Assembly: GCA_963822485.1 (NCBI GenBank)
Contig: CAWGHW010000008.1
Span: 1 to 64,000 of the forward strand
Direction of reading: 5' to 3'
DNA: 64,000 nt
Source: DASUBV01 sp963822485
GTDB taxonomy: Bacteria; Actinomycetota; Actinomycetes; Streptosporangiales; Streptosporangiaceae
Positions 1 through 11,217 of the stretch are shown one piece after another. Numbering within the stretch: the stretch's first letter is position 1; every line of letters starts with the position of its first letter. The translations under genes and the position numbers were made by a program. The notes under the pieces are model-generated. The model worked only from the letters and a program-made list of their open reading frames with translations. It was not told where the DNA came from and searched no databases.

Positions 1-1583
<1,583 letters not shown>

Positions 1584-1686
1584 CTACTCTTATTCTTGCA
1601 AGCGTCCACTGTGCGGTTCTCGAGATGCGGTCGGGTCCGTGATCTGCGGGAGACCGTAGACCGCGGATCGTCGACATCTCCATAGA

Positions 1687-1804
1687 GTTTCGGTGGCTAT
1701 GGCGAAGGGGAAACACCCGGTCCCATTCCGAACCCGGAAGTTAAGCCCTTCAGCGCCGATGGTACTGCGTGGGAAGCCGCGTGGGAGAGTAGGACGCCGC
1801 CGGA
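1687..1804 (+). rRNA. rrf: 5S ribosomal RNA
   Basis: A complete 5S gene of about 118 nt starts with GTTTCGGTGGCTATGGCG, has the conserved TCCCATTCCGAACCCGGAAG core and ends with GAGAGTAGGACGCCGCCGGAC. The 23S-5S spacer (about 1584-1686) contains no tRNA. The order 23S-5S-terminator is the usual end of an actinobacterial rrn operon. Confidence 0.97.
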
Positions 1805-1813
1805 CATCTTCCC

Positions 1814-1858
1814 GCTGAGGGCCGTTACCTTGTTAGGTAGTGGCCCTCAGCGCGTTTT
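1814..1858 (+). terminator. rrn operon terminator
   Basis: A 10-bp perfect stem GCTGAGGGCC (1814-1823) / GGCCCTCAGC (1842-1851) directly follows 5S rRNA and is followed by a short T-run (GCGTTTTGG). Position and structure fit an intrinsic terminator closing the rRNA operon. Confidence 0.85.
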
Positions 1859-1965
1859 GGCATGCGCGCAGAAACGCGGGGCCGCGGTGGTGGTGGCACC
1901 CGGCCGCCAGCATCAGCTACGCCGGCTCGATTCACGACGCCGGTCAGGGTCACGTTGGAGGAATC

Positions 1966-4900
1966 GTGGGGAAGGCGCGCGGGCCTGCGGGCTCGGGCTC
2001 GCCGGCCAGCCGTTCGGGCCGTGAGGGATCCGGTCGCAAGCCGGGAACGGCGGCTGGCGGCCGGGCAGCGTCCGGAGCTGGCCCCCGATATCGGCCCGGC
2101 ACGGGCAGCGACCGAGGCGGCGCGGCCGGCCGCTGGAGCCGTGGCCAGAACGACGCGGGCTCCCGCTCGGGCGGCCAGGCCGCCGACGGAGGTTACCGCC
2201 GCTCGGGCAGCTCAGGCCCCGGCGGATCAGGTTCTGGCCGATCAGGCTCCGGTGGATCAAGCTCCGGCGGCTCAGGATCTGGCGGATCAGGCAGATCAGG
2301 CGGTTCAGGCTCCGGCGGAACCAGTTCGCGCGGGTTCTCGGCCGGCCGCGGCTCGGGTAGCTATCGCGGTTCGAGCGCGGGCGCCTATCGCGGGTCCGGC
2401 GGTGCTGGCTATCGCGGCACGGGCGGTTCCGGGACCGGACGGAGCTACCGGGACGGCGACGACAACTCGGAGCGCGGCGGTCAGCGGGACAGGTTCAGCG
2501 GCGGCTCGGACGGCGAAGGCCGCGCCGAGCGAGGCGGCGGCTACTCCGCTCCCCGTGGCGCTCGCCAGGCGAGCTCAGGACGGCCTGGGGCCAGTGCGGG
2601 GCGCCCCAGCGGAACTACCCGGCCAGGCGGGCCTGCCAGGTCGGGTGCGCGAGGTTCAGCAGGCCCCGACGGCGGAGAGGGCTACAGCCGTGGCCGCGGC
2701 TACGGGTCGGGAGGCAACCGCTTCGGCGACGACCGTGGCGAGCACCGGAGCCGCGACGGTCAGGACCGGCCGGACCGCAGCCGGCGGATCGCGGCCAGAC
2801 GGATCGCAGCCAGGATGACGGCCCGCGCGGTGACCGCCGGGGCGGGTTTGACGATCGTTCGAGCAGCGACCGTCGCGGGGGATCGAGCCGCGGTGGCTTC
2901 GACCGGCCCGGCGGGTCTGGCGATCGCCCCAGCGGCGATCGCCGCGGCGGGGCGGGCCGTGATCGCTTCGGCGGATCTGGCGGCGACCGCCAGGGCCGGA
3001 CCGGAGACCGGCCCGGCGGCGACCGGCGCACGGGATCGGACCGTGGCGGCTTTCAGAGGGCTGGCGGTGACCGCCAGGACCGATATGGCAGTCGTGCGGG
3101 CGGTGAGCGGTATGGCGAGCCGGGCCGTGATCGCTCTGCCGGGCCTGGCGGTGACCGCCGGGACCGGTCTGACGATCGGTCGCCCGGCGGGCGGCGCGAG
3201 GGACCGGACCGCGGCGGCTTTGCGAGACCGGGTGGTGACCGACAGGACCGGTCGGGAGACCGGCCCGGCGGCGACCGGCGCACGGGATCGGACCGCAACG
3301 ACTTTCAGCGGACCGGCACTGACCGCCAGGGCCGGTCCGGAGACCGGCCCGGCGGCGAGCGGGCAGGCGCATCGGGCCGCGGTCAGTATGACCGGCCCGG
3401 TGGCGACCGCCGCGACCGGCCGGGCGATGGGCGGGGCGAGCGCCCCGCTAGCGGCCGTCCGTACGGGGCGGGCCGTGATCGGTATGGCGATGGGCGGTCC
3501 AGCGGACCTGGCGGCGAGCGTCGGCCGTCGAGCCGCGATCGGTATGGCGCGGGTGCTGACCGGCGCGATCAGCCGGGCCGGTCCTCGGGCCCGGCTGGAA
3601 GGCCGGGATCGGACAACCGGGAGCGGCCGGGCCGGTACGGAGACTCGGGCCGTGGCAGCTCGGACGGACCGGGCGGCGGCTGGAGTGACTCGCGGGCTTC
3701 GGGTGGTCGGCCAGGCTCAGACGGTCCTCGCGGATACGCCGGGTCGCGTGGTGCGGGTGGCGACCGCGCAGGCGGTGAGCGTACGGGCGGCGAGCGTACA
3801 GGCCGGTGAGCGTACGGGCGGACCGGGCCGGAGTGGCTCCGGTTCCGGGCGGCCCGGCGGCTACCAGGGCGGCCATGACGGGCCGGGAACGGGCCGCGAT
3901 GGGCGCGGCGCCGGCCGGTACGGCAGCGACCAGTCCAGGGGCGAACGGCCCGGCGGCGACCGGTACGACCGTGGCCGGGGCAGCGCTGACGGCGGCTCCA
4001 GGCCGAGCCGGGGCGGATTTGACCGCAGTGGCTCGTCTGACCGCAGAGGCTCGTCTGACCGGGGTGGCTCGGGCCGGGGCGGATATGACCGCAGCCGGCC
4101 GGGCGCGGCCCGATCCGGGCCGGGCCGGGGCGGGCCGGGGGACGACCGTCGTTCCGATACGAGACAGGCTCGTAATGAAAGTGGCCCGCGCGACGCCGAG
4201 GACCGCCAGTTGCGCGTGCCCGGCGACGTCACCGCTGATCAGCTGGACCCGGAGGCCGCGGCGGAGCTGCGCACGCTGCCGGGCGACCTGGCCGATGCGG
4301 TGGCTCGGTACCTGGTCGCGGCCGGGCGGGAAGAGGACCCCGAGCGGGCCTACGACTACGCGCGGGCGGCGCGCGGCCTGGCCGCTCGAGTCGGGATCGT
4401 CCGGGAGACAGCCGCCATCGCCGCCTACCAGGCGGGCAAGTGGCAGGACGCGCTGGCCGAGCTCCGGGCGGCCAAGCGGCTGACGGGGCGAAGCAGCTAC
4501 CTGCCGCTGATGGCCGACTCGGAGCGAGCGCTGGGGCGGATGGACCGCGCCCTGGACATCGTGACCGGGCCCGAGGCGCGGGCAGCGGACCGGGCGACCC
4601 AGCTGGAACTGCTGATCGTGGAGTCAGGCATCCGGCGCGACCAGGGCCTGCCGGAGGCGGCCGTGGTGGCCCTGCAGGTCCCGGAGCTCAACGAGCGACG
4701 GGGCCGGACGGCCAACGCGCGCCTGCTCTACGCCTTCGCGGACGCGCTGGTTGAGGCGGGGCGAGACGAAGAGGCCAGGGCCTGGTTCGGTCGCGCCGCG
4801 GCGGCGGACCCGGCCGGGGAGACGGACGCGGCGGAGCGCGTGGACGAGCTGGACCAGGTGCTGTTCGAGGACCTGGACGCCGAGGACGACGCCGACGAGG

Positions 4901-5327
4901 CGGATGACCTTCTGGATGAGGCGGACGAGTCCGACGATGACGACGCCGAGGACGACGACCTCGATGAGGACGACGACCCCGACGATGCGGACGACCTCGA
5001 GGACCTGAAGGAGTCCGGCGAGCCTGACGAGGACGATCCGGACGACGAAGACGAGGAGCTCGACGCGGCAGACGACCTCGACGGCTCAGACGAGCCCGAC
5101 GAGACGGATGAGGCGGACGACGCCGAGGACGAGGACAACGCCGACGAGGACAACGCCGAGGACGACGAGGACGACGCCGACCTCGAGAATGCGGACGACC
5201 TTGCCGCCCTGGACGGCCTGAGAAGCCGGACAAGCCGGACAAGCCGGACGAGCCGGGCGACGACGAAGACGAAGACGGCGAAGACGGGCCCGACGAGGAT
5301 GGCGAGGACAAGCCAGCCGGGCCGTGA
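1966..5327 (+). CDS. RGG-rich, TPR and acidic-tail protein (three apparent frame slips)
   Basis: GTG 1966 is chosen because GGAGG (1957-1961) precedes it. The protein reads in three zones: about 730 residues rich in Gly, Arg, Asp and Ser with endless GDR/RGG/GGDR units; a folded domain at about 4200-4850 (VPGDVTADQLDPEAAAEL, then helical TPR-like repeats); and a tail of almost pure Asp/Glu. Similar RG-rich plus TPR proteins occur in streptomycetes near the HAD-IIA/TlyA block (recalled, not searched). The frame slips near 2785, near 3803 (one extra base relative to neighbouring repeat units) and near 5215-5222. Correcting these gives one protein stopping at TGA 5325-5327. The RGG arm and acidic tail suggest RNA or ribosome-related binding; this is inference. 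Confidence 0.75.
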
Positions 5328-5364
5328 CGCCCGGCGGGCCCGGACCCGCGTCAGCCTCCGCGGA

Positions 5365-5409
5365 GCCGCGACCAGGGCGGCCGCGACCAGGGCTGCCGCG
5401 ACCAGGGCG
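5365..5409. repeat. 15-bp tandem repeat, 3 copies
   Basis: Three near-identical copies of GCCGCGACCAGGGCG lie between the end of the RGG/TPR gene and the convergent metallo-hydrolase. The gap 5328-5442 holds nothing else recognisable. Confidence 0.8.
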
Positions 5410-5442
5410 GTGCCGCCGGCGTGCCCCGGTCCGGCCGAGCGC

Positions 5443-6390
5443 CTAGGCCTGCTCGGCCTGGTCCAGCCAGTGCATGATGCCGGCCACGTTGGCGGCGGTG
5501 CCGCTGATCCGCTCGGCCTTCTCGGCGATCGCGGGGTCGGCGCCGGGGGCCAGGGCGGCGTAGCGGTCGCGGACGCGCTCGGCGACCATGGCCGCGGCGT
5601 GGTCGAGGTCCATCCCGGCCCGGCGCGCCCGGCGGGTCTCGTCGACCCACAGGCTGATCTCGGCGGCGGACCGGTCCAGGGTCTCCTCGACGGCGGTGAC
5701 CGGCCCGAAGTGGCTGAACAGCAGCCGGGCGGGCCGCAGGCCGGCGAAGGTGCGCAGCGAGGCCAGGGCGACGTCGAGGTCGAAGTCGGGCGGCGGCGTG
5801 GCGGGCCGCATGTCGCCGGTCTCCTGGAGGTAGATGCCGGCGGCGTCGCCGACGTACAGGTCGCCGCTGAGCGAGTCGATGAGGCCGACGTGATGCCGGG
5901 CGTGGCCAGGGGAGTAGTGGCTCTCCAGCTGGCGGCCGCCGCCGAGGTCAACGACGCCAGTGCGCTCGACGGCGCGGATGCGCTCGGCCGGGGTCGGCGC
6001 CAGCGCGCCGAACAGGCCGTCCAGCTCGTCGCCGTAGACGCGGCGGGCGCTGGCCATCAGCCGGGACGGGTCGGCCAGGTGCCGGGCGCCGAGCTCGTGC
6101 ACCACGACCTCCGCCTCGGGGAACATCTGCGCGATGTCGCCGGTGCCGCCGGCGTGGTCGAGGTGGATGTGCGTGACCACGACCGTGGCCAGGTCCCGCG
6201 GCCCGACGCCGAGCGCGGCCAGGGCGCCGGCGACCAGCGGGGCGGACGGCGCGGTCCCGGTCTCGACCAGGCACGGGCGGTCGCCGCGGATCAGGTAGCC
6301 GGCGGTGATCCCGTCGTACCCGGCCATCCGGGTGTCGATCTGGAACACCTGGTGGCCCAGGTCGGTGATCACGTCGTTCGCGTCCATCAT
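5443..6390 (-). CDS. Metallo-beta-lactamase-fold hydrolase
   Basis: 315 residues. The metal site THIHLDHAGG (HxHxDH) lies near residue 95, a second ligand region SPGHARHH near 170 and VGDAAG near 190, the usual order of the MBL fold. The family hydrolyses thioesters, lactones or similar substrates; no specific substrate can be read. An alpha-helical C-terminal extension of about 100 residues follows the catalytic core. Two ATGs (6390, 6387) are possible and the SD is weak. It is convergent with the RGG/TPR gene and co-directional with the DUF1015 gene, 137 bp away. Confidence 0.88.
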   Translation of the reverse strand: MMDANDVITDLGHQVFQIDTRMAGYDGITAGYLIRGDRPCLVETGTAPSAPLVAGALAALGVGPRDLATVVVTHIHLDHAGGTGDIAQMFPEAEVVVHELGARHLADPSRLMASARRVYGDELDGLFGALAPTPAERIRAVERTGVVDLGGGRQLESHYSPGHARHHVGLIDSLSGDLYVGDAAGIYLQETGDMRPATPPPDFDLDVALASLRTFAGLRPARLLFSHFGPVTAVEETLDRSAAEISLWVDETRRARRAGMDLDHAAAMVAERVRDRYAALAPGADPAIAEKAERISGTAANVAGIMHWLDQAEQA

Positions 6391-6527
6391 GACGGCATGA
6401 TCTCAGGCCCGGTCCCGGCCGGCGCCGGGAGCGGGTCATTCCGGCTATCGGGGCTATTGCGTCTGGAAGGCGGCGTTAGGCCGCAGGCGCAGTCGTTTGC
6501 ATCAAACGGAGTGGTATCGCCACCGGT

Positions 6528-7889
6528 TCAGCTGTCAGCGAACGTCCGGATGACGATCCCGGACCGCGGCTTGGGCCCGAACGAGGTCGATTTGCGCGGA
6601 ACTATCCGCTCCTGGGCGGCGACCGCGTACACGTCGGCCGCGGACATCGGCGAGGCCAGCACGGCGGTGCGGCCCGGCGCCTCGTCGGCGGCCCGGAGGG
6701 CGCCGGCGGGGTCGTGCTCCACGCTGACCGTGGCCTCGTCGTCGCGGACCTGCCACAGGCGGTCCATCAGCAGGTCCTGGAGCACCGCCCCCGGCAGGTG
6801 CCGCCACGGCTCGGCGGGCTGGCCGGCCATGGCCGCGGCCAGCTGGGCCGGGTCGGGGTGGGTCAGCAGCCAGGCCTGGCCGTCCCCGGCGACCACGAAC
6901 GCGACGCCGTCCCGCCCGGCGGCGGCCAGCTCGTCGAGCACGGCCGGGATGTCCTTGGTCCCGCCGGCGATCTCGCGCACGGCGAACGCGCTCTCGGCCA
7001 GCTCGGCCGCCCGGCGGGCGGCCAGGCCGGGGATGACCCGGTGGATGGCGCCCAGCTCGGGCGGGTAGGCGGCCGAGTCGACCAGCAGGGCCAGGCCGAA
7101 GTCCCACGGCCCGGCGCCGTCGCCGGCCGCCTGACGGCGCTGCTGAAGCTCCAGGTAGGCGGCGTAGCGGTGGTGCCCGTCGGCGATCAGCGCCGTCCTG
7201 GGGGCCAGGTCGGCGGCGATCTCCGCCAGCTCGGCGGGGTCGGTGATGGCCCACAGCCGGTGCCGGATGCCGTCCGCGGTCCTGGCCTGCGCCAGCGGCG
7301 GCCGGTGCCGGGCGGTCTGCGTCACGATCCGGGTGGCGGCGCTGGGGCCGGAGCCGCTGGTGCCCGCGTGGCCGTCGTAGAGCAGGAAGATCGGCTCCAG
7401 GTTGGCCTGGGTGGCCTCCATCAGCGCCAGCCGCCCGGCCACCGGGCCCGGCGCCACGGCCTCGTGCGGCTGCACGATGCCGGCCTCGCGGGGGACCAGC
7501 TCCACCGCGCCGATCAGGCCGCGCTGCAGCCGGTCCGGCTGGCCGTCCAGACCGGCCGAAAACTGCTCGTACACGTACAAGGCGGGCTCGGCGTCGGGCA
7601 CCAGTATCCCGTCGGCCAGCCACTGCCGCAGGTCCGCCGCGGCGTCGTCCCCGGAGCTGCCCGGCTGGCCGGCCGGGTGCCGGGGCCGGATGATCCGGAC
7701 CACGTTGTGCGGGTCGGCGGCCAGCAACTGGTCCTCGTTCTCGCTGGCGATGACGTCGTACGGTGGAGAGGTGACCTCGGCGAGCCCGCTTACCCGCGCC
7801 TCAACGTAACGGACGCCCCGAAACGGCGTCAGGACGAGGCCGGTCGCGCCTCGGTCGGATGGCCGGTGGCCGGACGGAAGGATCTGCAC
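6528..7889 (-). CDS. DUF1015 family protein
   Basis: About 440-450 residues. The N-terminal block LTPFRGVRYVEA...SPPYDVIASEN is the hallmark start of DUF1015, and ADGHHRYAAY near the middle is also typical. Family function is unresolved; it is conserved in bacteria as a single-copy soluble protein. The start is a problem: the codons expected to give Met before TPFRG are GTC/CTG, so the gene either begins at CTG 7832 or at GTG 7889. The latter would leave only 2 bp before the divergent TPR gene. CTG 7832 would leave room for a divergent promoter; a base error at the true start is also possible. Confidence 0.85.
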   Translation of the reverse strand: MQILPSGHRPSDRGATGLVLTPFRGVRYVEARVSGLAEVTSPPYDVIASENEDQLLAADPHNVVRIIRPRHPAGQPGSSGDDAAADLRQWLADGILVPDAEPALYVYEQFSAGLDGQPDRLQRGLIGAVELVPREAGIVQPHEAVAPGPVAGRLALMEATQANLEPIFLLYDGHAGTSGSGPSAATRIVTQTARHRPPLAQARTADGIRHRLWAITDPAELAEIAADLAPRTALIADGHHRYAAYLELQQRRQAAGDGAGPWDFGLALLVDSAAYPPELGAIHRVIPGLAARRAAELAESAFAVREIAGGTKDIPAVLDELAAAGRDGVAFVVAGDGQAWLLTHPDPAQLAAAMAGQPAEPWRHLPGAVLQDLLMDRLWQVRDDEATVSVEHDPAGALRAADEAPGRTAVLASPMSAADVYAVAAQERIVPRKSTSFGPKPRSGIVIRTFADS

Positions 7890-7891
7890 GT

Positions 7892-8353
7892 ATGTCAGAA
7901 GGATCAGACGGCGGCCACGATTCCCGCTGGACGCGGGAGGCTGCGGAAACCTCGGACGGCGGCGATGCTTATCAGCTCTACCGGCGGGGCCTGAGCCTGC
8001 TCGAGAGCGGCAGCGCAGCGGCGGCCGCCCAGGTGCTCGAGCGGGCCGCGGCGGCCGAGCCGCAGTCCCGCAGCGTGCTCGAGGCCCTGGCCCGGGCCCA
8101 GTTCGACGCGGGCTGGTACGCCGACGCCGCGGCCAACTTCCGCCGCATCGTCGAGGCCAGCCCCACCGACGACTACGCCCAGTTCGGGCTGGGCCTGGCC
8201 CTGGCCCGCACCGGCGACCACCTCGCGGCGGCGGAGCACCTGGCCCTGGCCGCCGCCATGCGCCCCAACCTGCGCCACTACACCGAGGCCCTGCGCAGCG
8301 TCCGTGCGACACTAAACGCTCGGAACCGGCTCAGGGAGGAATCCTCCGATTGA
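7892..8353 (+). CDS. Small TPR protein
   Basis: 153 residues with start ATG 7892, preceded by GGAAGGA. At least three helix-turn-helix TPR units are visible from about residue 25 (AYQLYRRGLSLLESG, ALARAQFDAGWYADAA, AQFGLGLALARTGDHLAA). TPRs mediate protein-protein contacts. The stop codon overlaps the TTG start of the HAD phosphatase in a TTGA arrangement, so the two are probably translationally coupled. The partner is unknown. Confidence 0.88.
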   Translation: MSEGSDGGHDSRWTREAAETSDGGDAYQLYRRGLSLLESGSAAAAAQVLERAAAAEPQSRSVLEALARAQFDAGWYADAAANFRRIVEASPTDDYAQFGLGLALARTGDHLAAAEHLALAAAMRPNLRHYTEALRSVRATLNARNRLREESSD

Positions 8354-9423
8354 CCTATAACAAAGTGGCCCGGGCCGACGGGGGCCCGGCGGTCGGCAGT
8401 GCCCCCGCGCGGACCATGCCGGGCGCCAGCACGGAGCCGCTCTGCCAGGCCTACGACGCCGCGCTGCTGGACCTGGACGGCGTGGTCTACCTGGGCGGCA
8501 AGGCCGTCCCCGGCGCGGCCGAGGCGCTCAGCCAGGCGGCCGCCCGCGGCATGCGGCTGGCCTACGTGACCAACAACGCCTCGCGCTCCCCGTCGGCCAT
8601 CGCGGCCCAGATCAGCGGCATGGGCGTGGCCGCGGCCGCCAGCGACGTGGTGACCTCGGCCCAGGCCGCGGCGCGGCTGCTGGCCGAGCAGCTGCCGGCC
8701 GGGTCGGCGGTCCTGGTCGTCGGCGCCAACGCGCTGCGCATCGCGCTGCGCGAGCGGGGCCTGCGGCCGGTGTCGGTGGCCGCCGAGCACCCGCTGGCCG
8801 TGGTCCAGGGCTACACGCCGGACCTGAACTACGGCCTGCTCACCGAGGCGGCCCTGGCCCTGCGGGCCGGGGCCAGCTTTGTGGCGACCAACGTGGACCC
8901 GACCCTGCCGACCCAGCGCGGCCTCCAGCCGGGCAACGGCTCGCTGGTCCAGGTGCTGGTCGTGGCGACCGGGCAGCAGCCCGAGGTGGCGGGCAAGCCC
9001 GCGGCGCCGCTGCACGCCGAGGCGGTGCAGCGCACCGGGGCGGCCCGGCCGCTGGTCGTGGGCGACCGGCTGGACACCGACATCGAGGGCGGGGTCCGCA
9101 ACGGGGCCGACAGCCTGCTGGTGCTGACCGGGGTCAGCTCGCCGGCCGACGCGGTGCTGGCCCCGCCGTCGCAGCGGCCCACCTACCTGGCCCGCGACCT
9201 GGGCGGCCTGCTGACCAGCCAGCCGGAGGTGAGCCCGGCCGGGGACGGCGCCTTCGCGTGCGGCGGGTGGACGGCGCGGCCGACGGGGGACGGGGGCAAG
9301 CTGGAGCTGTCTGGTTCGGGGGATGCGGTGGACGGGCTGCGCGTGCTGTGCGCGGCGGCCTGGTCGGGCGCCGGGGTCAGCCCGGAAGCGGCGGCCAGTG
9401 CGGTGCAGGGGCTCGGCCTCTGA
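8350..9423 (+). CDS. HAD superfamily IIA sugar phosphatase
   Basis: 357 residues from TTG 8350, coupled to the TPR gene; ATG 8416 is an alternative. Motif I LLDLDGVVYLG near residue 40 carries the Asp nucleophile and general acid; VTNNASRSP is motif II; GDRLDTDIEGG near 240 is the Mg-binding motif of subclass IIA (NagD-like). Members dephosphorylate small phospho-sugars or p-nitrophenyl phosphate in vitro. The last 60 residues form an extra domain rich in Gly and Ala, seen in actinobacterial homologues. Confidence 0.92.
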   Translation: MTYNKVARADGGPAVGSAPARTMPGASTEPLCQAYDAALLDLDGVVYLGGKAVPGAAEALSQAAARGMRLAYVTNNASRSPSAIAAQISGMGVAAAASDVVTSAQAAARLLAEQLPAGSAVLVVGANALRIALRERGLRPVSVAAEHPLAVVQGYTPDLNYGLLTEAALALRAGASFVATNVDPTLPTQRGLQPGNGSLVQVLVVATGQQPEVAGKPAAPLHAEAVQRTGAARPLVVGDRLDTDIEGGVRNGADSLLVLTGVSSPADAVLAPPSQRPTYLARDLGGLLTSQPEVSPAGDGAFACGGWTARPTGDGGKLELSGSGDAVDGLRVLCAAAWSGAGVSPEAAASAVQGLGL

Positions 9424-9476
9424 CGGCTTTTGTTAGGGATGGCGGGTGTGATCTGAGGCCCGGCGGGCGGGGTCTG

Positions 9477-10280
9477 CTAGTGGGCCGCGACCGAGGCCCA
9501 GCGGCCGGCGTGCCGGGCGATGGCGATCGGGTAGTCGAAGCAGGTGCTGACCAGCTCGGTGGTGAGCACGTCGTCGGCGGGCCCGGCGGCCAGCACCCGG
9601 CCGTCGCGCAGCAGCAGCGCGTGCGAGGTGCTGGCGGGCAGCTCCTCGAGGTGGTGGGTGACCAGCACGCTGGCCAGGTCCGGATGCTGGCCGCGCAGCT
9701 CGTCCAGGCTCTCCAGGAGCTGCTCGCGGCCGCCGATGTCCAGCCCGGCGGACGGCTCGTCCAGCAGCAGCAGCCGCGGCCGGGACATCAGCGCGCGGGC
9801 GATCAGCGTCCGGCCGCGCTCGCCCTGGGACAGCACGGGCCAGCGGCGGCCGGCCAGCCGGCCCAGGCCCAGCAGCGCGACCAGCTCGTCGGCCCTGGCC
9901 AGCTCGGCCGGGCCGGGCTGCCACCGCGCGGCGATCTCGATGGTGCCGGTGGCGCCGGTCAGCACGACCTCGCGCACGGTACGCGCCGAGGCCAGCGGGT
10001 GGTGGAAGGTGACGTAGCCGATCATCGGCCGCAGCTCGAACACGTTCACCCGGCCCAGCCGGTGCCCGAGGATGTCGATCTGGCCCCGGCTGGGGTGGGC
10101 GTAGGTGGCGCAGATGCGCAGCAGCGTGCTCTTGCCCGCCCCGTTCGGGCCCAGCAGGGCCCAGTGCTGGCCGGCCCGGACGGTGACGCTGACCTGGCTC
10201 AGGATCAGGCGGTCATCGCGGACCAGGTCGATGTCGCGGGCGGCCAGGACGACGTCGGTGGCCTCGGGGATGCTGGTCAC
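9477..10280 (-). CDS. ABC transporter ATP-binding protein
   Basis: 267 residues with Walker A GPNGAGKST near residue 45, signature LSQGERGRTLIARAL (Q for the usual second Gly), Walker B LLLLDEPSAGLD and switch H in VLVTHHLEELP. The order and the iron-type/ModF-like features suggest a solo ATPase; no permease is adjacent, so transport substrate and even a transport role are open. It is convergent with the HAD gene and followed upstream by the Nei2 gene on the same strand. Confidence 0.9.
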   Translation of the reverse strand: MTSIPEATDVVLAARDIDLVRDDRLILSQVSVTVRAGQHWALLGPNGAGKSTLLRICATYAHPSRGQIDILGHRLGRVNVFELRPMIGYVTFHHPLASARTVREVVLTGATGTIEIAARWQPGPAELARADELVALLGLGRLAGRRWPVLSQGERGRTLIARALMSRPRLLLLDEPSAGLDIGGREQLLESLDELRGQHPDLASVLVTHHLEELPASTSHALLLRDGRVLAAGPADDVLTTELVSTCFDYPIAIARHAGRWASVAAH

Positions 10281-10297
10281 GCATGAACGTTATGCCA

Positions 10298-10334
10298 GCT
10301 GGGTCCGGTTGCTGGGTCCGGTTGCTGAGTCCGG
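10298..10334. repeat. 13-bp tandem repeat, about 3 copies
   Basis: Copies of GCTGGGTCCGGTT (third copy GCTGAGTCCGG) occupy the 69-bp gap between the ABC ATPase start and the end of the nei2 gene. Confidence 0.75.
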
Positions 10335-10349
10335 CCCGGCGCGGGTGTG

Positions 10350-11128
10350 TCAGGCAGGCTGGCAGGCCGGGCACCAGAACGTGACCCGCTCCTGGACCAC
10401 CGGTCCCTGATCGGCCTTGCGGATCAGCGTGCCGCAACGGCGGCAGGGCCGCCGGCCCGGCCGTAGACCCAGGTCTGCGCGCCGCGGGCCGGGTTGCCCG
10501 TGGTGACCTGGCCGATCCGCTCCTTGTTCGCGTCCAGCAGCTTGCGGGCCAGCTCGACCATCCCCGGCAGGTCGTCGATGCCGCCCACCGGCCGCCACGG
10601 GCTGATCCCGCGCAGGAACAGCGTCTCGGCCTTGTACAGGTTCCCGATGCCGGCCAGGTTGCGCTGGTCCATCAGCGCCTCGCCCGCCGGCCGGTCCGGC
10701 GCCGCCCGCAGGCGGCGGACCGCCTCGTCGGCGTCCCAGTCGGGCCCCAGCAGGTCCGGGCCCAGATGCCCGACCGCCCGGTCCTCCCGCGCCGTGGCCA
10801 GCACCTCGACCACGCCGAGCTGGAAGCCGATGGCCTGCCACCGCTCGTTGGCCAGGATCAGCCGGACCCGGTGGTCGCGCGGCGGGTAGCCGCCCGCCGG
10901 GCGGATCCGCCACGATCCGTCCATGCGCAGGTGCGTGTGCACGGTGACGCCGCCGTCCACCCGGGTCAGCAGGTGCTTGCCGCGGGCCACCGCCTCGATC
11001 ACCCGCCGCCCGGTCAGGTCGGTCGTCGCGTACCGGGGGACGCGAAAGTCGCTGCTGGTCAGCACCTGCCCGGCCAGCGCGTCCTGCAGCTGCCGCGCCG
11101 CCCGCCAGACCACGTCACCCTCGGGCAC
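10350..11128 (-). CDS. Endonuclease VIII-like DNA glycosylase (Nei2 type), one frame slip
   Basis: Base-excision repair enzyme removing oxidised bases. Start GTG 11128 gives VPEGDVVW, with catalytic Pro2-Glu3 after Met removal. The beta-clamp lysine is in RGKHLL, and the H2TH region is MDQRNLAGIGNLYKAE. A zinc finger (CRRCGTLI ... CPACQ) closes the protein but is read only after a one-base shift near 10445-10460: the unshifted frame ends VYGRAGGPAAVAAR. The finger is needed for DNA binding in the family, so the slip is probably an error. It lies upstream of the ABC ATPase and downstream of alkB on the same strand. Confidence 0.88.
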
Positions 11129-11217
11129 CCCGCCAGCATGCCACCCGCCGCCGTCAGCCTGGCCCGGTGTGCGCGTGGCTGGTCGGTCTGGCGGGGTCAG
11201 CGCGGCCCCGGCGGGCG

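Noticed and set aside
1584..1686. tRNA in the 23S-5S spacer
   Set aside because: No cloverleaf or T-loop sequence was found; no tRNA was recognised anywhere in the window.
1840..7068. A 1742-codon open frame from the rrn terminator into the DUF1015 region
   Set aside because: It begins inside the terminator stem and runs antisense through two conserved genes after a frame slip at about 5220; the real gene ends at 5327.
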